NCBI GenBank assembly: GCA_025454795.1
Contig: JALONT010000032.1
Coordinates: forward strand, 1-64,000
Origin: Bacteroidales bacterium
GTDB taxonomy: Bacteria > Bacteroidota > Bacteroidia > Bacteroidales > VadinHA17
Direction of reading: 5' to 3'
DNA length: 64,000 nt
In this document: piece after piece, positions 1-9,178 of the stretch
Position numbering within the stretch: position 1 is the stretch's first letter
Layout: each line of letters opens with the position of its first letter
Position numbers and translations under genes: made by a program
The notes under the pieces: model-generated
Seen by the model: only the letters and a program-made list of their open reading frames with translations
Databases searched by the model: none
Told to the model about the DNA's origin: nothing

Positions 1-1
1 A

Positions 2-1771
2 AGTGTGGGCAATGCGACAAGTGTAGCCTCTCAGACAGGAACAGGATCGACGTTTGTAATGAATACATCGCCAACGCTTATTACTCCGAATTTGGGAACA
101 CCCACTGCACTTGTAGGAACTAACATTACTGGTACAGCACCTGGTTTAACTGCTGGAAATGTTTCAGGAGTCGTGGCTTTAAATAACGGCGGAACAGGTC
201 AGACAACTCAACAGACAGCAATAAACGCTCTTGCCGGGGGAGTAATCTCAGGACGTTTTCTCCGCGGTGATGGTACAAATATTACATTATCGACTATACA
301 ATCCGGTGATGTTCCGATTCTAAATCAGAATACGACGGGTACTGCAACAAACGTGACCGGTGTGGTAGCTATAGTCAATGGAGGAACTGGTTCATCGACT
401 CAAAATTTTGTGGACTTAACTACTAACCAGACTGTTGGAGGTGCAAAAACATGGTCTGCGCTTGGTACATTTAATCTTGGGTTAAGTTCTTCAGGGGCAC
501 CGGTTAATATAAATGCAGGTTCAAATTTCGCCACAAATATCAATACAGGAGGTTCAACAGGAGCTTTGACTCTTGGTAATGCTTCAAATTCAATAGCGGT
601 TGCAGGTATAATTTCAGGTGGAAATCCGTTGGTTTTTGAGGGTGCTTCCCCCAATGCATTTGAAACAACATTTGCAATTACTGACCCTACTGCTGACAGA
701 ACAATAACCTTCCCCAACGCATCAGGTACTGTTGCTTTAGAAAATGCAGGAGCAAACTGGGTGGTATCAGGAAATGCAGGAACTAATCCTTCCACTAATT
801 TTCTTGGAACAACTGACAATAACGACTTGGTTTTCAAAGCTAACAACTTAGAGGTTGCAAGACTTGAAACAACAGGTTATCTGAAAATGGGAGACGCAAA
901 TTCCGGAACCATAAGAGCATCCAGAGAATTGGTGTTCAGAGAAGATGGGGATGTCTATGGTACATCACTTCTCAGACTCAGGAACAGAAACGGTGAAAAC
1001 GGAGCAATTTTTGAAACGATACCACTTCTTGGAGCAAACTTAGTTGACTTTATTTTTAAAACTTCGGATGGAGGTTCCGGAACAGTCCAAAGAAATTTAA
1101 GGTTTGAAACACGATCCGGAGATATTTCCAGAACAGGATCTCCTTCTTTCCACCTTGCTGGGGAAAACCCTGATCTCCCCACTTTATCATTAGGAGATAA
1201 CTATTCTGCATTCAGTAAACCGCTCTATATAGGTTTGATGACTTTAGGCTCACATCCTATTGGTGATCCATATCCTTCTCCCACTGCATTACTACAACTG
1301 GCTCCAGGAACTGCAGCAGCAGGTACCGCCCCACTTAAATTCACTTCCGGTACATTATTATCTACAACCGAAGCAGGAGCTATTGAGTTTAATAATAACA
1401 GCTATTATGCTACAATTACTACAGGTGAGGGTACTTCAACCGCACGAGGAACTTTAGAAGTTTTTATGCCTACAAATAATTTAGCAAATGCTGACCAAAC
1501 AATTACACCCAATGGTTCTCAAATTTTTACAATGAGTCCAACAGCTAATAGAACTATTACTTTTAGTGGAGCTGGTGCAAATGTTGGCTCCAGAGTATAC
1601 ATCTATATTATACAAACAACGACAACCTCAAGAACAATAACTTTTGCTGGCATTTGCTTAAAAGCAGGGACTTTAGCTACCGGAACAACTAGTGGTACTA
1701 CTTTCGTTGTCTCTTTTGTTTTTAATGGAACATCTTGGACCGAGGTATCACGAACAGCTGCTCTGCAATAA
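2..1771 (+). CDS. Tail-fibre-like repeat protein, 5' end outside window
   Basis: The frame is open from the first bases of the window, so the true start lies upstream. The GTG at position 5 is probably internal. The protein is rich in Gly, Thr, Ser and Asn, with motifs such as TSPTLITPNLGTP, NNGGTGQTT and two copies resembling NRTITFPNASGTVAL. These motifs are typical of phage tail-fibre-like and large Bacteroidota surface proteins, in which short beta-rich repeats form a fibrous stalk. The C-terminus (about the last 90 residues) is a non-repetitive beta-rich tail ending SRTAALQ, with no recognisable T9SS sorting domain. Without the N-terminus, a signal peptide cannot be checked. No phage structural genes follow, so a cell-surface role is more likely than a prophage one. 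Function unknown. Confidence 0.75.
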   Translation, partial: SVGNATSVASQTGTGSTFVMNTSPTLITPNLGTPTALVGTNITGTAPGLTAGNVSGVVALNNGGTGQTTQQTAINALAGGVISGRFLRGDGTNITLSTIQSGDVPILNQNTTGTATNVTGVVAIVNGGTGSSTQNFVDLTTNQTVGGAKTWSALGTFNLGLSSSGAPVNINAGSNFATNINTGGSTGALTLGNASNSIAVAGIISGGNPLVFEGASPNAFETTFAITDPTADRTITFPNASGTVALENAGANWVVSGNAGTNPSTNFLGTTDNNDLVFKANNLEVARLETTGYLKMGDANSGTIRASRELVFREDGDVYGTSLLRLRNRNGENGAIFETIPLLGANLVDFIFKTSDGGSGTVQRNLRFETRSGDISRTGSPSFHLAGENPDLPTLSLGDNYSAFSKPLYIGLMTLGSHPIGDPYPSPTALLQLAPGTAAAGTAPLKFTSGTLLSTTEAGAIEFNNNSYYATITTGEGTSTARGTLEVFMPTNNLANADQTITPNGSQIFTMSPTANRTITFSGAGANVGSRVYIYIIQTTTTSRTITFAGICLKAGTLATGTTSGTTFVVSFVFNGTSWTEVSRTAALQ

Positions 1772-1854
1772 AACAAAATTAAATGAATATTGCACATTTG
1801 TTGTTAATAAGAAAAATCATCTGAAGAATAAACAAATAAAATGCTCATAATATT

Positions 1855-2568
1855 ATGAAAAAGATACAAGTTGTTCCTTTAGTCTTATTGTCTCTGACCC
1901 TCCAGGCTCAGCAAACGCCAACAACTACATCTGCCACTAAACCTGGTACAACACAAACAACCATGGTCAGACTTACATCAAAGAGCGATACCTTGCAGTA
2001 CTCTCTCGGCGCTTTTATCGGCCAATGGATGGCGAAAAACGGATTTGCTGTAACGAACCAGGTCCTTTTTAAGAGAGGAATGGATGATGTGCTGCAGAAT
2101 AAAAAGCTTGCAGTTACAGATACTACAATTGCACCTATTATTGCAGCATACCAGCTTTCTACCCAGAATGCGAGAAGCAGGCAGATGGAAGAACAGTTAT
2201 TTGCTTCATTGAAAGGAAAACCTGGAGTGGGCGTCCTTCCTAATGGTGTTCATTATATTGTTATTAAAACAGGTACCGGAATACGTCCGACTGCCCAGGA
2301 TAGTATTGTTATTAACGCTATTGGCGTGTTCCCCGACGGGGCGGTTTTTGAAGACACATTTCAAAAGAAAAAAACGATTACTACGCTGACGGGAAACCTT
2401 ATTCCGGGGCTGAATGAAACAGTACAGCTGATGCCAGAGGGATCAGCCTGGAGAATTTTTATTCCTTCTGTCCTGGCTTATGGATCTGCAGGGTTGGCCA
2501 ACGTTATTCCGCCAAATATGGCGCTTATATTTGATATTACTCTGATGGAAGTTAAAGCGAAGAAATAA
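1855..2568 (+). CDS. Secreted FKBP-type peptidyl-prolyl cis-trans isomerase
   Basis: The product is 237 residues. Residues 1-20 look like a signal peptide ending at QAQQ. A Thr/Gln-rich linker follows, then a helical FKBP N-terminal dimerisation-type segment (about 45-125, LQYSLGAFIGQWMA). The FKBP_C domain spans about 135-235 and includes GAVFEDTF, LIPGLNETVQLMPEG and VLAYGSAG...IPPN, the usual FKBP core. It would catalyse proline isomerisation and assist folding of exported proteins in the periplasm. The active-site tyrosine and phenylalanine positions are only partly recognisable, so catalytic strength is uncertain. The gene sits 90 bp upstream of the giant adhesin gene, and a folding role for surface proteins is a reasonable inference. 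Confidence 0.88.
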   Translation: MKKIQVVPLVLLSLTLQAQQTPTTTSATKPGTTQTTMVRLTSKSDTLQYSLGAFIGQWMAKNGFAVTNQVLFKRGMDDVLQNKKLAVTDTTIAPIIAAYQLSTQNARSRQMEEQLFASLKGKPGVGVLPNGVHYIVIKTGTGIRPTAQDSIVINAIGVFPDGAVFEDTFQKKKTITTLTGNLIPGLNETVQLMPEGSAWRIFIPSVLAYGSAGLANVIPPNMALIFDITLMEVKAKK

Positions 2569-2575
2569 GATAAAA

Positions 2576-2646
2576 GACCGCACGACCGCACGACTACAAG
2601 TTGAGGAACGAAGTGACGAAATCCCGCTCTGCGGGAACTGCACGAC
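2576..2646 (-). repeat. Modular intergenic repeat, copy 1
   Basis: Read on the minus strand this is a core containing the hairpin CCCGC-aga-GCGGG followed by TTTCGTCACTTCGTTCCTC, then an octamer array of the form GTCNTGCR. The same arrangement occurs near 31.8 kb and 63.1 kb. It fills the gap between the FKBP gene and the adhesin gene, and its edge lies about 13 bp from the proposed TTG start of the adhesin. Confidence 0.8.
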
Positions 2647-2658
2647 AAAGAAAGAAAT

Positions 2659-5600
2659 TTGACAGGTAAAACAAAACATATTATCCACAACAATTTCATA
2701 AGCACCGCCTTACTGTGTTGGGCATTGTTACTATTGCCTGGGAAAAATGCTTCTGCCCAGGTAATCACCAATGAAAGTGCTGCTATTTATTTGACTCCCG
2801 GAATTGTAGTCGGTTCAAAAGATCTGATAAACAATGGAGTAGGAGACCTGGGTAATAATGGAACTATTAACCTGTCACGTGACTTTACAAGTGTTGCAAA
2901 CACCTGGGGAGATGGTCTTTACAGGATTGGCGGAAACTGGACTAATAACTGCATCAGTTTTGTACCCGGATCAAGCACGGTTGTCTTTAATGGTGCAGCC
3001 AATCAGTCCATTATACGTTCCGGAGGAGAAACTTTTCATAGCCTTTCGATTTCAAATACAGGTATTGCTCCAACCAACAGAGTAAATATTTCAAATGATG
3101 TCACTGTGGCCGGGACTCTTTCAATGTCGACCGGAAACGTAAATGCATCGACTTTCACTTTCTACCTTTCCAATCAGGCTGCAGCCTCACTCAATTACAC
3201 TTCAGTAACAGGAAGCCGGATTTTTGGGAAATTTGAAAGAGGTATAAATCAGAATAGCACATACCTTTTCCCGCTGGGAACAATCAGGTATTATAATCCG
3301 GCAAACCTGAAAATAAATAGTATAATATCAGCAGGTTCAGTTCTGTCTCATTTCGACACTTTACCTGCCCCGGGGAATGCAGGCCTGCCAATTCCCGATC
3401 CACCTGTGGAAATTGCCGAAACATACCCGGATGCTTTCTGGAGTCTGACACCAAAAAATACATTTTCCAGTAATGATTTTAATATAAACCTGAATGCTAC
3501 CGGATTTATTGATACAATCTGGAGTACAACAAGGGTGGTTAAACGTACTTCCGGAGGACCGTGGACAGTCGACGGCACACACCAGATTGTTGACACTATC
3601 AGGAATGTTGTTTACAGGAATAATCTTACCGGAAATCTTGCTCCGACAGGAACTGAATTTGCTCTTGGCCGCGCCCATCCATTAATCACCCGTCATCCGA
3701 GAGACACAATTGTATGCGAGCACGCTAATCCTGTATTTTCGGTCATTGCCACTGGAGCTGGCCGATTGACATACCGCTGGTATAAAAATGGTGTTATCAT
3801 CACAAACGGACCAGGGTACACCGGTAACCGGTCGGCCACTCTTACTGTGAACGATGTTGATCTGTCTGACGCCGGAACATATTATTGCATTGTATCCGAC
3901 AGGTACAGGAATAAGACCACAAGTCTGTCGGCAACACTGATTGTCAATAAGATACCTGTAGCGACGGTATCGGTTGCCATGCAACCGCATGAATGTTCGA
4001 ATATTGCATTTGACAATATTGTTCTGGGAGAAAGCTATATTGTTCCCGGAACAACTTATATCTGGACTCGCAATGATGACCCGGATATAGTAACTTTAAT
4101 ACCTCTTTCCGGAACAGTACCGAATATTGGTGATGTACTTGGAGGCTCTTTCACAAATACAGGTCTTGCACCGATTACTATTACATTCAATATCATACCA
4201 ATTGGACCAGCTCCTACATTTTGCGTCGGACTTCCGATCCAGTCCACTGTAGTTGTTAACCCAACCCCCAGGGTTTTCCCGGTTAACACAAAGCCTGAGA
4301 TGTGTTTCGCCGGAACTACCAATATCACTCTGACAACACCGTCAACAATGACCCAGGGTGCAATAACCTTTGACTATACTGTTTTTCTTACAGGTACCCC
4401 GGGGCAATTGACAGGGGACATTGCTCCTAAGGTAAATCTTGTACCTGGTCATAAAATTGTTTATCAATATTGGAATTATTCAGATACAATGAGATCTGTT
4501 TACTATACAATTACTCCCAGAAACAATAGTCTGCCGGGTTGTGTATATGACAGTATCAGGGTCCCTGAAGTCAAGGTCCATCCCAGACCAATGCAGTCGG
4601 TGTCTGTTACAACACCGTTCACCTGCGAAGGTGGTTCTGCAGGTGTAATTACTACAATATTATCCAGAAATTCAAAACCTGACCAGATCCGCTGGATAAG
4701 AACATTTCAACCGGATACCACATATACAACGTATGCTAATTCAGATAATCTTAATGTTCATTTTGCGGGCTTTAATTATAGGGTTACAGTAACTGATGCC
4801 TTTGGATGTTCCAACACCAGCAGCACTGTGCCAGTCAATGGTGCAGAATTTAATACAACATTTATCCAGAAAGAATATCCTGATAGTTTATTCGGAACCT
4901 ATTGCCGCGGAGATGCCAACGGTGAGATTTCGGTATTTGAGGAGACATCAACCACAGCAATTCCTCCTTATCTATTCTGGATTGTCAGGAATGGTCTGGA
5001 TACTGTTGCTATTGATACGCTTCATGGAATTGGGGAGGGATTCAAAAAAGTAATAACTTCACTTGAATCAGGACGTTATCAGCTCTTCATAAAGGATGCA
5101 AACGGATGTTATAATGGGGATTATCCTGCAGTTGATATCATTGATCCTGATCCTATAACTGTAGAATTCGAAAAATTTGAATACCAGGGAGGGTATAATA
5201 TATCCTGCAGAAATTACAGCGACGGAACAGTATACATTAAAACAATTACGGGGGGCAACGGAGGCTACATTTATAAGTGGACTAAAGATGGTGGTACCAT
5301 TTCAGGTCCTGATAATCTCAGCACTCTGACAGGCATTTCAGCCGGCAAATATTATCTGCTGACAACAGACGCACATAATTGTACAAAGCTGGACAGTGTA
5401 ACCCTTACTCAACCTGAAGGTATCTCCCTGTCCTCGCTCGTACCTTCGTTATATGACGGCGGCTTTAATATATCATGTGCCGGATTTAATGACGGTTCGA
5501 TAAAGTTGACATTAGCAGGAGGCTCGGGGAATTATAACTACTTATGGTCCAATGGCGCAACAACAAAAGATATTATAGATCTCGTTGCCGGTACTTATAC

Positions 5601-7173
5601 TGCAACAGTAACTGACCAGGCTAATAATGCTTGTCTCCTGATGCCGCAACCCACATTCACTTTAGTTGAGCCTGATACACTTAAAATATCAGCTGTATTG
5701 TCACTGTCTGTTGATGGGACCAATAATATTAACTGTTATAACGGAACAGGTTCAGTTGATATTACAATAACAGGAGGGAGTCCGGATTATACCTATATAT
5801 GGAGCACCAACAACGGTTCAGGTCTGGTGCCCGGGCTGGAAGACCAAAGTGCACTTACAGCAGGGACTTATCACCTTCTGGTGATGGATGCCAATGACTG
5901 TCAGGAAGAAATCGATATAACGCTTACGGAGCCTCCGGCGCTTGGAACGCTTCTGGTTCCAACACATATTACCTGTGCGTCACCGCTGTACAACGATGGA
6001 TCTGTTGAACTGACAGTATCAGGAGGAATAGCTCCATATAGCTATTCCTGGTCTAACTTTGCATCCTCAGAAGACATCACCGGACTCATCCAGGGATATT
6101 ACAAAGTTACAGTCACCGATGTAAATGGATGCCAGCACATAGATTCAATAAGAGTCAATCTTCCTCCTCCTGTGGAGTACATTTCGGTACCTTCCGGTTA
6201 CAATGGCTATAACGTAAGCTGTAACGGATTATCAAACGGATCCATTGATATTATTCCAACAAGCGGCAAAGCACCATATATTTTCAACTGGCAGAAAATT
6301 GGGGATCCCTTTACTGCTGCAACTGAGGATATTTCAGGGCTTGGTGCAGGACTATATTCATTGCTGATAACAGATGATAACCTTTGCATAGCTACCGATA
6401 CAATAGAAATCACTGAACCCGGGGAACTTGATATAAACTTTGTTCTATCTCACAGTACGGCAGGTGAATATGAAATTAATTGTGCCGGGACAAATACCGG
6501 TTCAATAGATGTCGTACCTGTAAATCATGTTGGAAGCGTAAGCTACATCTGGTCAGATGGGACATCTACACAGAATCGTCAGAATCTTTTTGCCGGGGAT
6601 TACAGTTTGATAATTAAGGATTCAAATAACTGTCTTGCCGACTCAACCGTCACACTTAGGGAACCAGATTCACTGAAGCTTGAATTAAGTGTCTCACCGC
6701 CCTGGTGTTCTGACAAGCCTGATGGCTCGATCAGCCTGACAGTATCAGGAGGAGTGATAGGAACAGACTATACGTACAAGTGGTCAGATAATTCAACAAA
6801 CAGAGATATAACTGATATTGTCGGTGGTATGTACAGGGTAACTGTAACTGATCTCAATGGATGTTCTATAAAAGATTCTGTACTTGTTGAACCTCAGCAG
6901 GAAACATGTCTTATAATACCAAATGCTATTTCTCCAAACGGTGATGACATTAATGATGTTTGGAATATTGGGCTGAAAGAGTTATACCCCAATATTGAAA
7001 TTAAGATCTTTAACAGGTGGGGCAAATTGATCTGGAGATCTGAAAAGGGATATCCACAGCCATGGGATGGAAGAAGCAACGGGAAGGCTCTTCCGATAGA
7101 CTCTTACCATTATATAATAGATTATAATAACAACAGAAAGCCTCTTATTGGAAATGTAACCATTGTGAGATAA
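2659..7173 (+). CDS. SprB-like giant surface adhesin with type IX secretion C-terminal domain
   Basis: The product is 1504 residues. The start is a TTG preceded by a purine-rich AAAGAAAG. It gives a signal peptide with hydrophobic core STALLCWALLLLPG and cleavage near SAQ. An Ig-like domain lies near residues 340-430 (YRWYKNG ... DAGTYYCIVSD). About eight SprB-type repeats of roughly 85 residues follow, recognisable by NISC..., DGS, Y.Y.WSNG, AG.Y...VTD.NGC. The last 85 residues are a gliding-motility CHU_C domain (IPNAISPNGDDINDVW ... IFNRWGKLIW). CHU_C is a type B sorting signal of the type IX secretion system. SprB itself is the mobile adhesin of Flavobacterium gliding. The PorP/SprF gene 19 bp downstream fits the SprB/SprF pairing. 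Gliding itself is not shown, and the protein could equally be a static adhesin. Confidence 0.92.
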   Translation: MTGKTKHIIHNNFISTALLCWALLLLPGKNASAQVITNESAAIYLTPGIVVGSKDLINNGVGDLGNNGTINLSRDFTSVANTWGDGLYRIGGNWTNNCISFVPGSSTVVFNGAANQSIIRSGGETFHSLSISNTGIAPTNRVNISNDVTVAGTLSMSTGNVNASTFTFYLSNQAAASLNYTSVTGSRIFGKFERGINQNSTYLFPLGTIRYYNPANLKINSIISAGSVLSHFDTLPAPGNAGLPIPDPPVEIAETYPDAFWSLTPKNTFSSNDFNINLNATGFIDTIWSTTRVVKRTSGGPWTVDGTHQIVDTIRNVVYRNNLTGNLAPTGTEFALGRAHPLITRHPRDTIVCEHANPVFSVIATGAGRLTYRWYKNGVIITNGPGYTGNRSATLTVNDVDLSDAGTYYCIVSDRYRNKTTSLSATLIVNKIPVATVSVAMQPHECSNIAFDNIVLGESYIVPGTTYIWTRNDDPDIVTLIPLSGTVPNIGDVLGGSFTNTGLAPITITFNIIPIGPAPTFCVGLPIQSTVVVNPTPRVFPVNTKPEMCFAGTTNITLTTPSTMTQGAITFDYTVFLTGTPGQLTGDIAPKVNLVPGHKIVYQYWNYSDTMRSVYYTITPRNNSLPGCVYDSIRVPEVKVHPRPMQSVSVTTPFTCEGGSAGVITTILSRNSKPDQIRWIRTFQPDTTYTTYANSDNLNVHFAGFNYRVTVTDAFGCSNTSSTVPVNGAEFNTTFIQKEYPDSLFGTYCRGDANGEISVFEETSTTAIPPYLFWIVRNGLDTVAIDTLHGIGEGFKKVITSLESGRYQLFIKDANGCYNGDYPAVDIIDPDPITVEFEKFEYQGGYNISCRNYSDGTVYIKTITGGNGGYIYKWTKDGGTISGPDNLSTLTGISAGKYYLLTTDAHNCTKLDSVTLTQPEGISLSSLVPSLYDGGFNISCAGFNDGSIKLTLAGGSGNYNYLWSNGATTKDIIDLVAGTYTATVTDQANNACLLMPQPTFTLVEPDTLKISAVLSLSVDGTNNINCYNGTGSVDITITGGSPDYTYIWSTNNGSGLVPGLEDQSALTAGTYHLLVMDANDCQEEIDITLTEPPALGTLLVPTHITCASPLYNDGSVELTVSGGIAPYSYSWSNFASSEDITGLIQGYYKVTVTDVNGCQHIDSIRVNLPPPVEYISVPSGYNGYNVSCNGLSNGSIDIIPTSGKAPYIFNWQKIGDPFTAATEDISGLGAGLYSLLITDDNLCIATDTIEITEPGELDINFVLSHSTAGEYEINCAGTNTGSIDVVPVNHVGSVSYIWSDGTSTQNRQNLFAGDYSLIIKDSNNCLADSTVTLREPDSLKLELSVSPPWCSDKPDGSISLTVSGGVIGTDYTYKWSDNSTNRDITDIVGGMYRVTVTDLNGCSIKDSVLVEPQQETCLIIPNAISPNGDDINDVWNIGLKELYPNIEIKIFNRWGKLIWRSEKGYPQPWDGRSNGKALPIDSYHYIIDYNNNRKPLIGNVTIVR

Positions 7174-7192
7174 GAAATTTTTTTAATCGGGA

Positions 7193-8170
7193 GTGAAAAG
7201 GATTTTACATATACTGATGTTTTCAATTGCCGGGAGCCTTGCTTCCGGTCAGCAGTTGCCTATATACAGTCAGTATCTTTATAATAAATTTCTTATTAAT
7301 CCTGCTGTGGCAGGAAGCGACGGATATACCAGTTATAACCTGACTGCCAGGGAACAATGGATTGGATATTATGGTGCCCCGCGAACTTTTTCGTTCAGTG
7401 CCCAGACAAGGATACTAAAAAGGAGCTATATCCTGAAAAACACGAGTGTCAGGAGACAGGTTTACAGGCCAAAGACTGATGGGAAAGTGGGCCTTGGCGG
7501 ATACATTTACAGTGACAAGAACGGGCTCGTACAAAGGACTGGATTCCAGTTTTCATATTCATACCATATGTGGCTGAGAAATTCAACACAACTCTCAATG
7601 GGGCTTGCACTTACAGGATATCATTATAAGCTGGATGAGAAAGAAATTAATTTTGAGGATCCGGAAGAACCATGGCTGAACAATGATCTCCGGCGCGGGA
7701 TGTTTATTCCGGATGCTTCGTTCGGAATCTACCTTCTTAATGCCAGATACAGTGTTGGTTTTTCTGCTGATCAGCTTTTCGAAGCCTCTGCAAGGATAGG
7801 GGATAATACTTTTAAAAATTTCAAAGTTGACAGACACTATTACATTTTCGGTTCGTACATGTTTGAGTTAAACTCTCTTATTGACCTGGAGCCGTCATTC
7901 CTGTTTGTAATGTCGGAGCAGCTTAAACCACAAGCAGATATCGGACTCACTTATATTTATAATAAGGGATTCTGGGCTGGTCTTGCATACAGGACTAGCG
8001 GCGCTGTTATCGCAAATCTCGGTGTCAAATACCAGAATATGTTCATCGGGTATGCTTTTGATTTTACTCTTCAGGAGATCCAGCGTATAACTTATGGGAC
8101 TCATGAAATCACGTTAGCGTTTAAATTTGGTGACAGCGCCAGGAGATACCGTTGGCTGGACAGGTACTAA
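7193..8170 (+). CDS. PorP/SprF family type IX secretion membrane protein
   Basis: The product is 325 residues with a GTG start, 19 bp after the adhesin, almost certainly in the same operon. Residues 1-19 form a signal peptide ending ASGQQ. The next stretch, LPIYSQYLYNKFLINPAVAG, is the family signature. Alternating beta strands follow to the C-terminus, as expected for an outer-membrane barrel. SprF is required for secretion of SprB in Flavobacterium, and PorP-like proteins are partners of CHU_C (type B) cargo. The gene order therefore predicts that this protein tethers or exports the 1504-residue adhesin upstream. Confidence 0.94.
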   Translation: MKRILHILMFSIAGSLASGQQLPIYSQYLYNKFLINPAVAGSDGYTSYNLTAREQWIGYYGAPRTFSFSAQTRILKRSYILKNTSVRRQVYRPKTDGKVGLGGYIYSDKNGLVQRTGFQFSYSYHMWLRNSTQLSMGLALTGYHYKLDEKEINFEDPEEPWLNNDLRRGMFIPDASFGIYLLNARYSVGFSADQLFEASARIGDNTFKNFKVDRHYYIFGSYMFELNSLIDLEPSFLFVMSEQLKPQADIGLTYIYNKGFWAGLAYRTSGAVIANLGVKYQNMFIGYAFDFTLQEIQRITYGTHEITLAFKFGDSARRYRWLDRY

Positions 8171-8213
8171 ATGGCGCAATGGTGTAATGGCACAACGGCT
8201 CAGTGGCAGAATT

Positions 8214-8267
8214 AAATCCCCTCCCTGGAGAGCCTGTCCCGCGTCAACGGGAGGTTTGGGGTGGGTT
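8214..8267. repeat. Intergenic palindromic repeat overlapping a gene end
   Basis: This is a pyrimidine-rich then purine-rich stretch containing GAGAGCCTGTCCCGC. That 15-mer occurs in reverse complement at 24770-24784. The repeat also supplies the last eight codons of the minus-strand methyltransferase ending at 8244. Confidence 0.7.
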
Positions 8268-9167
8268 ATTAGAAGAGGTTTGTTTTCCAAGAAGGTAGAT
8301 AATAGAACTCGATTTTTTATCATTAAACAGGGTAATAAGATAGAACCAGAATCCTTTGATCATTCCTGTAATAAAATATAGTTTAGTTCCTTTGTATTTT
8401 TCACTCAGCATAGAAATATAAAATACATCCAGAGGCAGGCTTCGGATACCTTTAATCTCAAATCCGGTCTTTTCTGAAAAAATTCTAAAAGTTGCTGGTG
8501 TGAAATGCCATAAATGTCTTGGTACATCATACGCTGCCCAGTAATCCCTGTAATGCATGGCATCAAAGGACATGCAGTTCGGGAGTGCAGCAATGCAGGT
8601 GCCCCCCGGTTTTAAAAGACGTTTAATTTCTGCAGCATAACCGAAAGGATCCTGGAAATGCTCAAGAACATGCCACATTGTTATACAATCAAAACTTCCT
8701 GAAGGTAAAGATGATATCACGGTGGGAGAGATTACATCAAGTCCTCTCTGTGAAACCGAATATTCACGTGCTTTATCATTTATCTCAATTCCCTGAACCA
8801 TCCATTTTCTCTTTTTCATTACTGAGATAAAATGCCCCGTTCCGCTTCCAATGTCCAGAAGATGTCCTCTGTTTAATCCGGTGATTTTAAAGACAATCTC
8901 TCTTTTCTTCTTAAGCATTATTCTCCTTGAGAGCCTGTACAATCCAACGGAAAATCCTTTAACAGAATCGTTGTGTGAAATGTAATCATCCGATTCATAG
9001 TACCGGTTTATATTGTTTTCATCAGGATGGTCCTGTGTGAAAACAAATCCGCAGATCGCACACTTAAGTAGTTCAAATCCCTCTTTGCTCAGGAAATGAT
9101 CTGTTACCGGAAGATACTTACCTATATTTCCGGAATTGCAGAGAGGGCATTGTGAATAGTGCACCAT
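8244..9167 (-). CDS. Class I SAM-dependent methyltransferase with zinc-ribbon N-terminus
   Basis: The product is 307 residues. The N-terminus has two CxxC pairs (CPLCNSG and CAICGF), a small zinc ribbon often seen on sugar or nucleotide-sugar methyltransferases. The Rossmann methyltransferase core follows, with motif I LLDIGSGTGHF at about residue 105 and the acidic and HVLEHFQDP segments typical of Methyltransf_11/23. It lies 12 bp after yfhO on the same strand, at the edge of the glycan region, so glycan or lipid methylation is likely. The final eight residues (NNPPQTSR) are encoded by a dispersed repeat, which suggests that the original C-terminus was replaced when the element inserted. 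Confidence 0.88.
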   Translation of the reverse strand: MVHYSQCPLCNSGNIGKYLPVTDHFLSKEGFELLKCAICGFVFTQDHPDENNINRYYESDDYISHNDSVKGFSVGLYRLSRRIMLKKKREIVFKITGLNRGHLLDIGSGTGHFISVMKKRKWMVQGIEINDKAREYSVSQRGLDVISPTVISSLPSGSFDCITMWHVLEHFQDPFGYAAEIKRLLKPGGTCIAALPNCMSFDAMHYRDYWAAYDVPRHLWHFTPATFRIFSEKTGFEIKGIRSLPLDVFYISMLSEKYKGTKLYFITGMIKGFWFYLITLFNDKKSSSIIYLLGKQTSSNNPPQTSR

Positions 9168-9178
9168 AACAACAGAAC

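Noticed and set aside
400-846. Antisense ORF of 148 codons in the repeat-rich first gene
   Set aside because: It is a shadow frame produced by Gly/Thr-rich codon bias, with no independent features. The other opposite-strand frames inside clear genes were left out for the same reason.
8165-8205. tRNA-like look of the GGCGCAATGGTGTAATGGCACAAC stretch region
   Set aside because: No acceptor stem, no T-loop and no cloverleaf. It is a degenerate short repeat similar to the CACTGCGC array at 31.95 kb.
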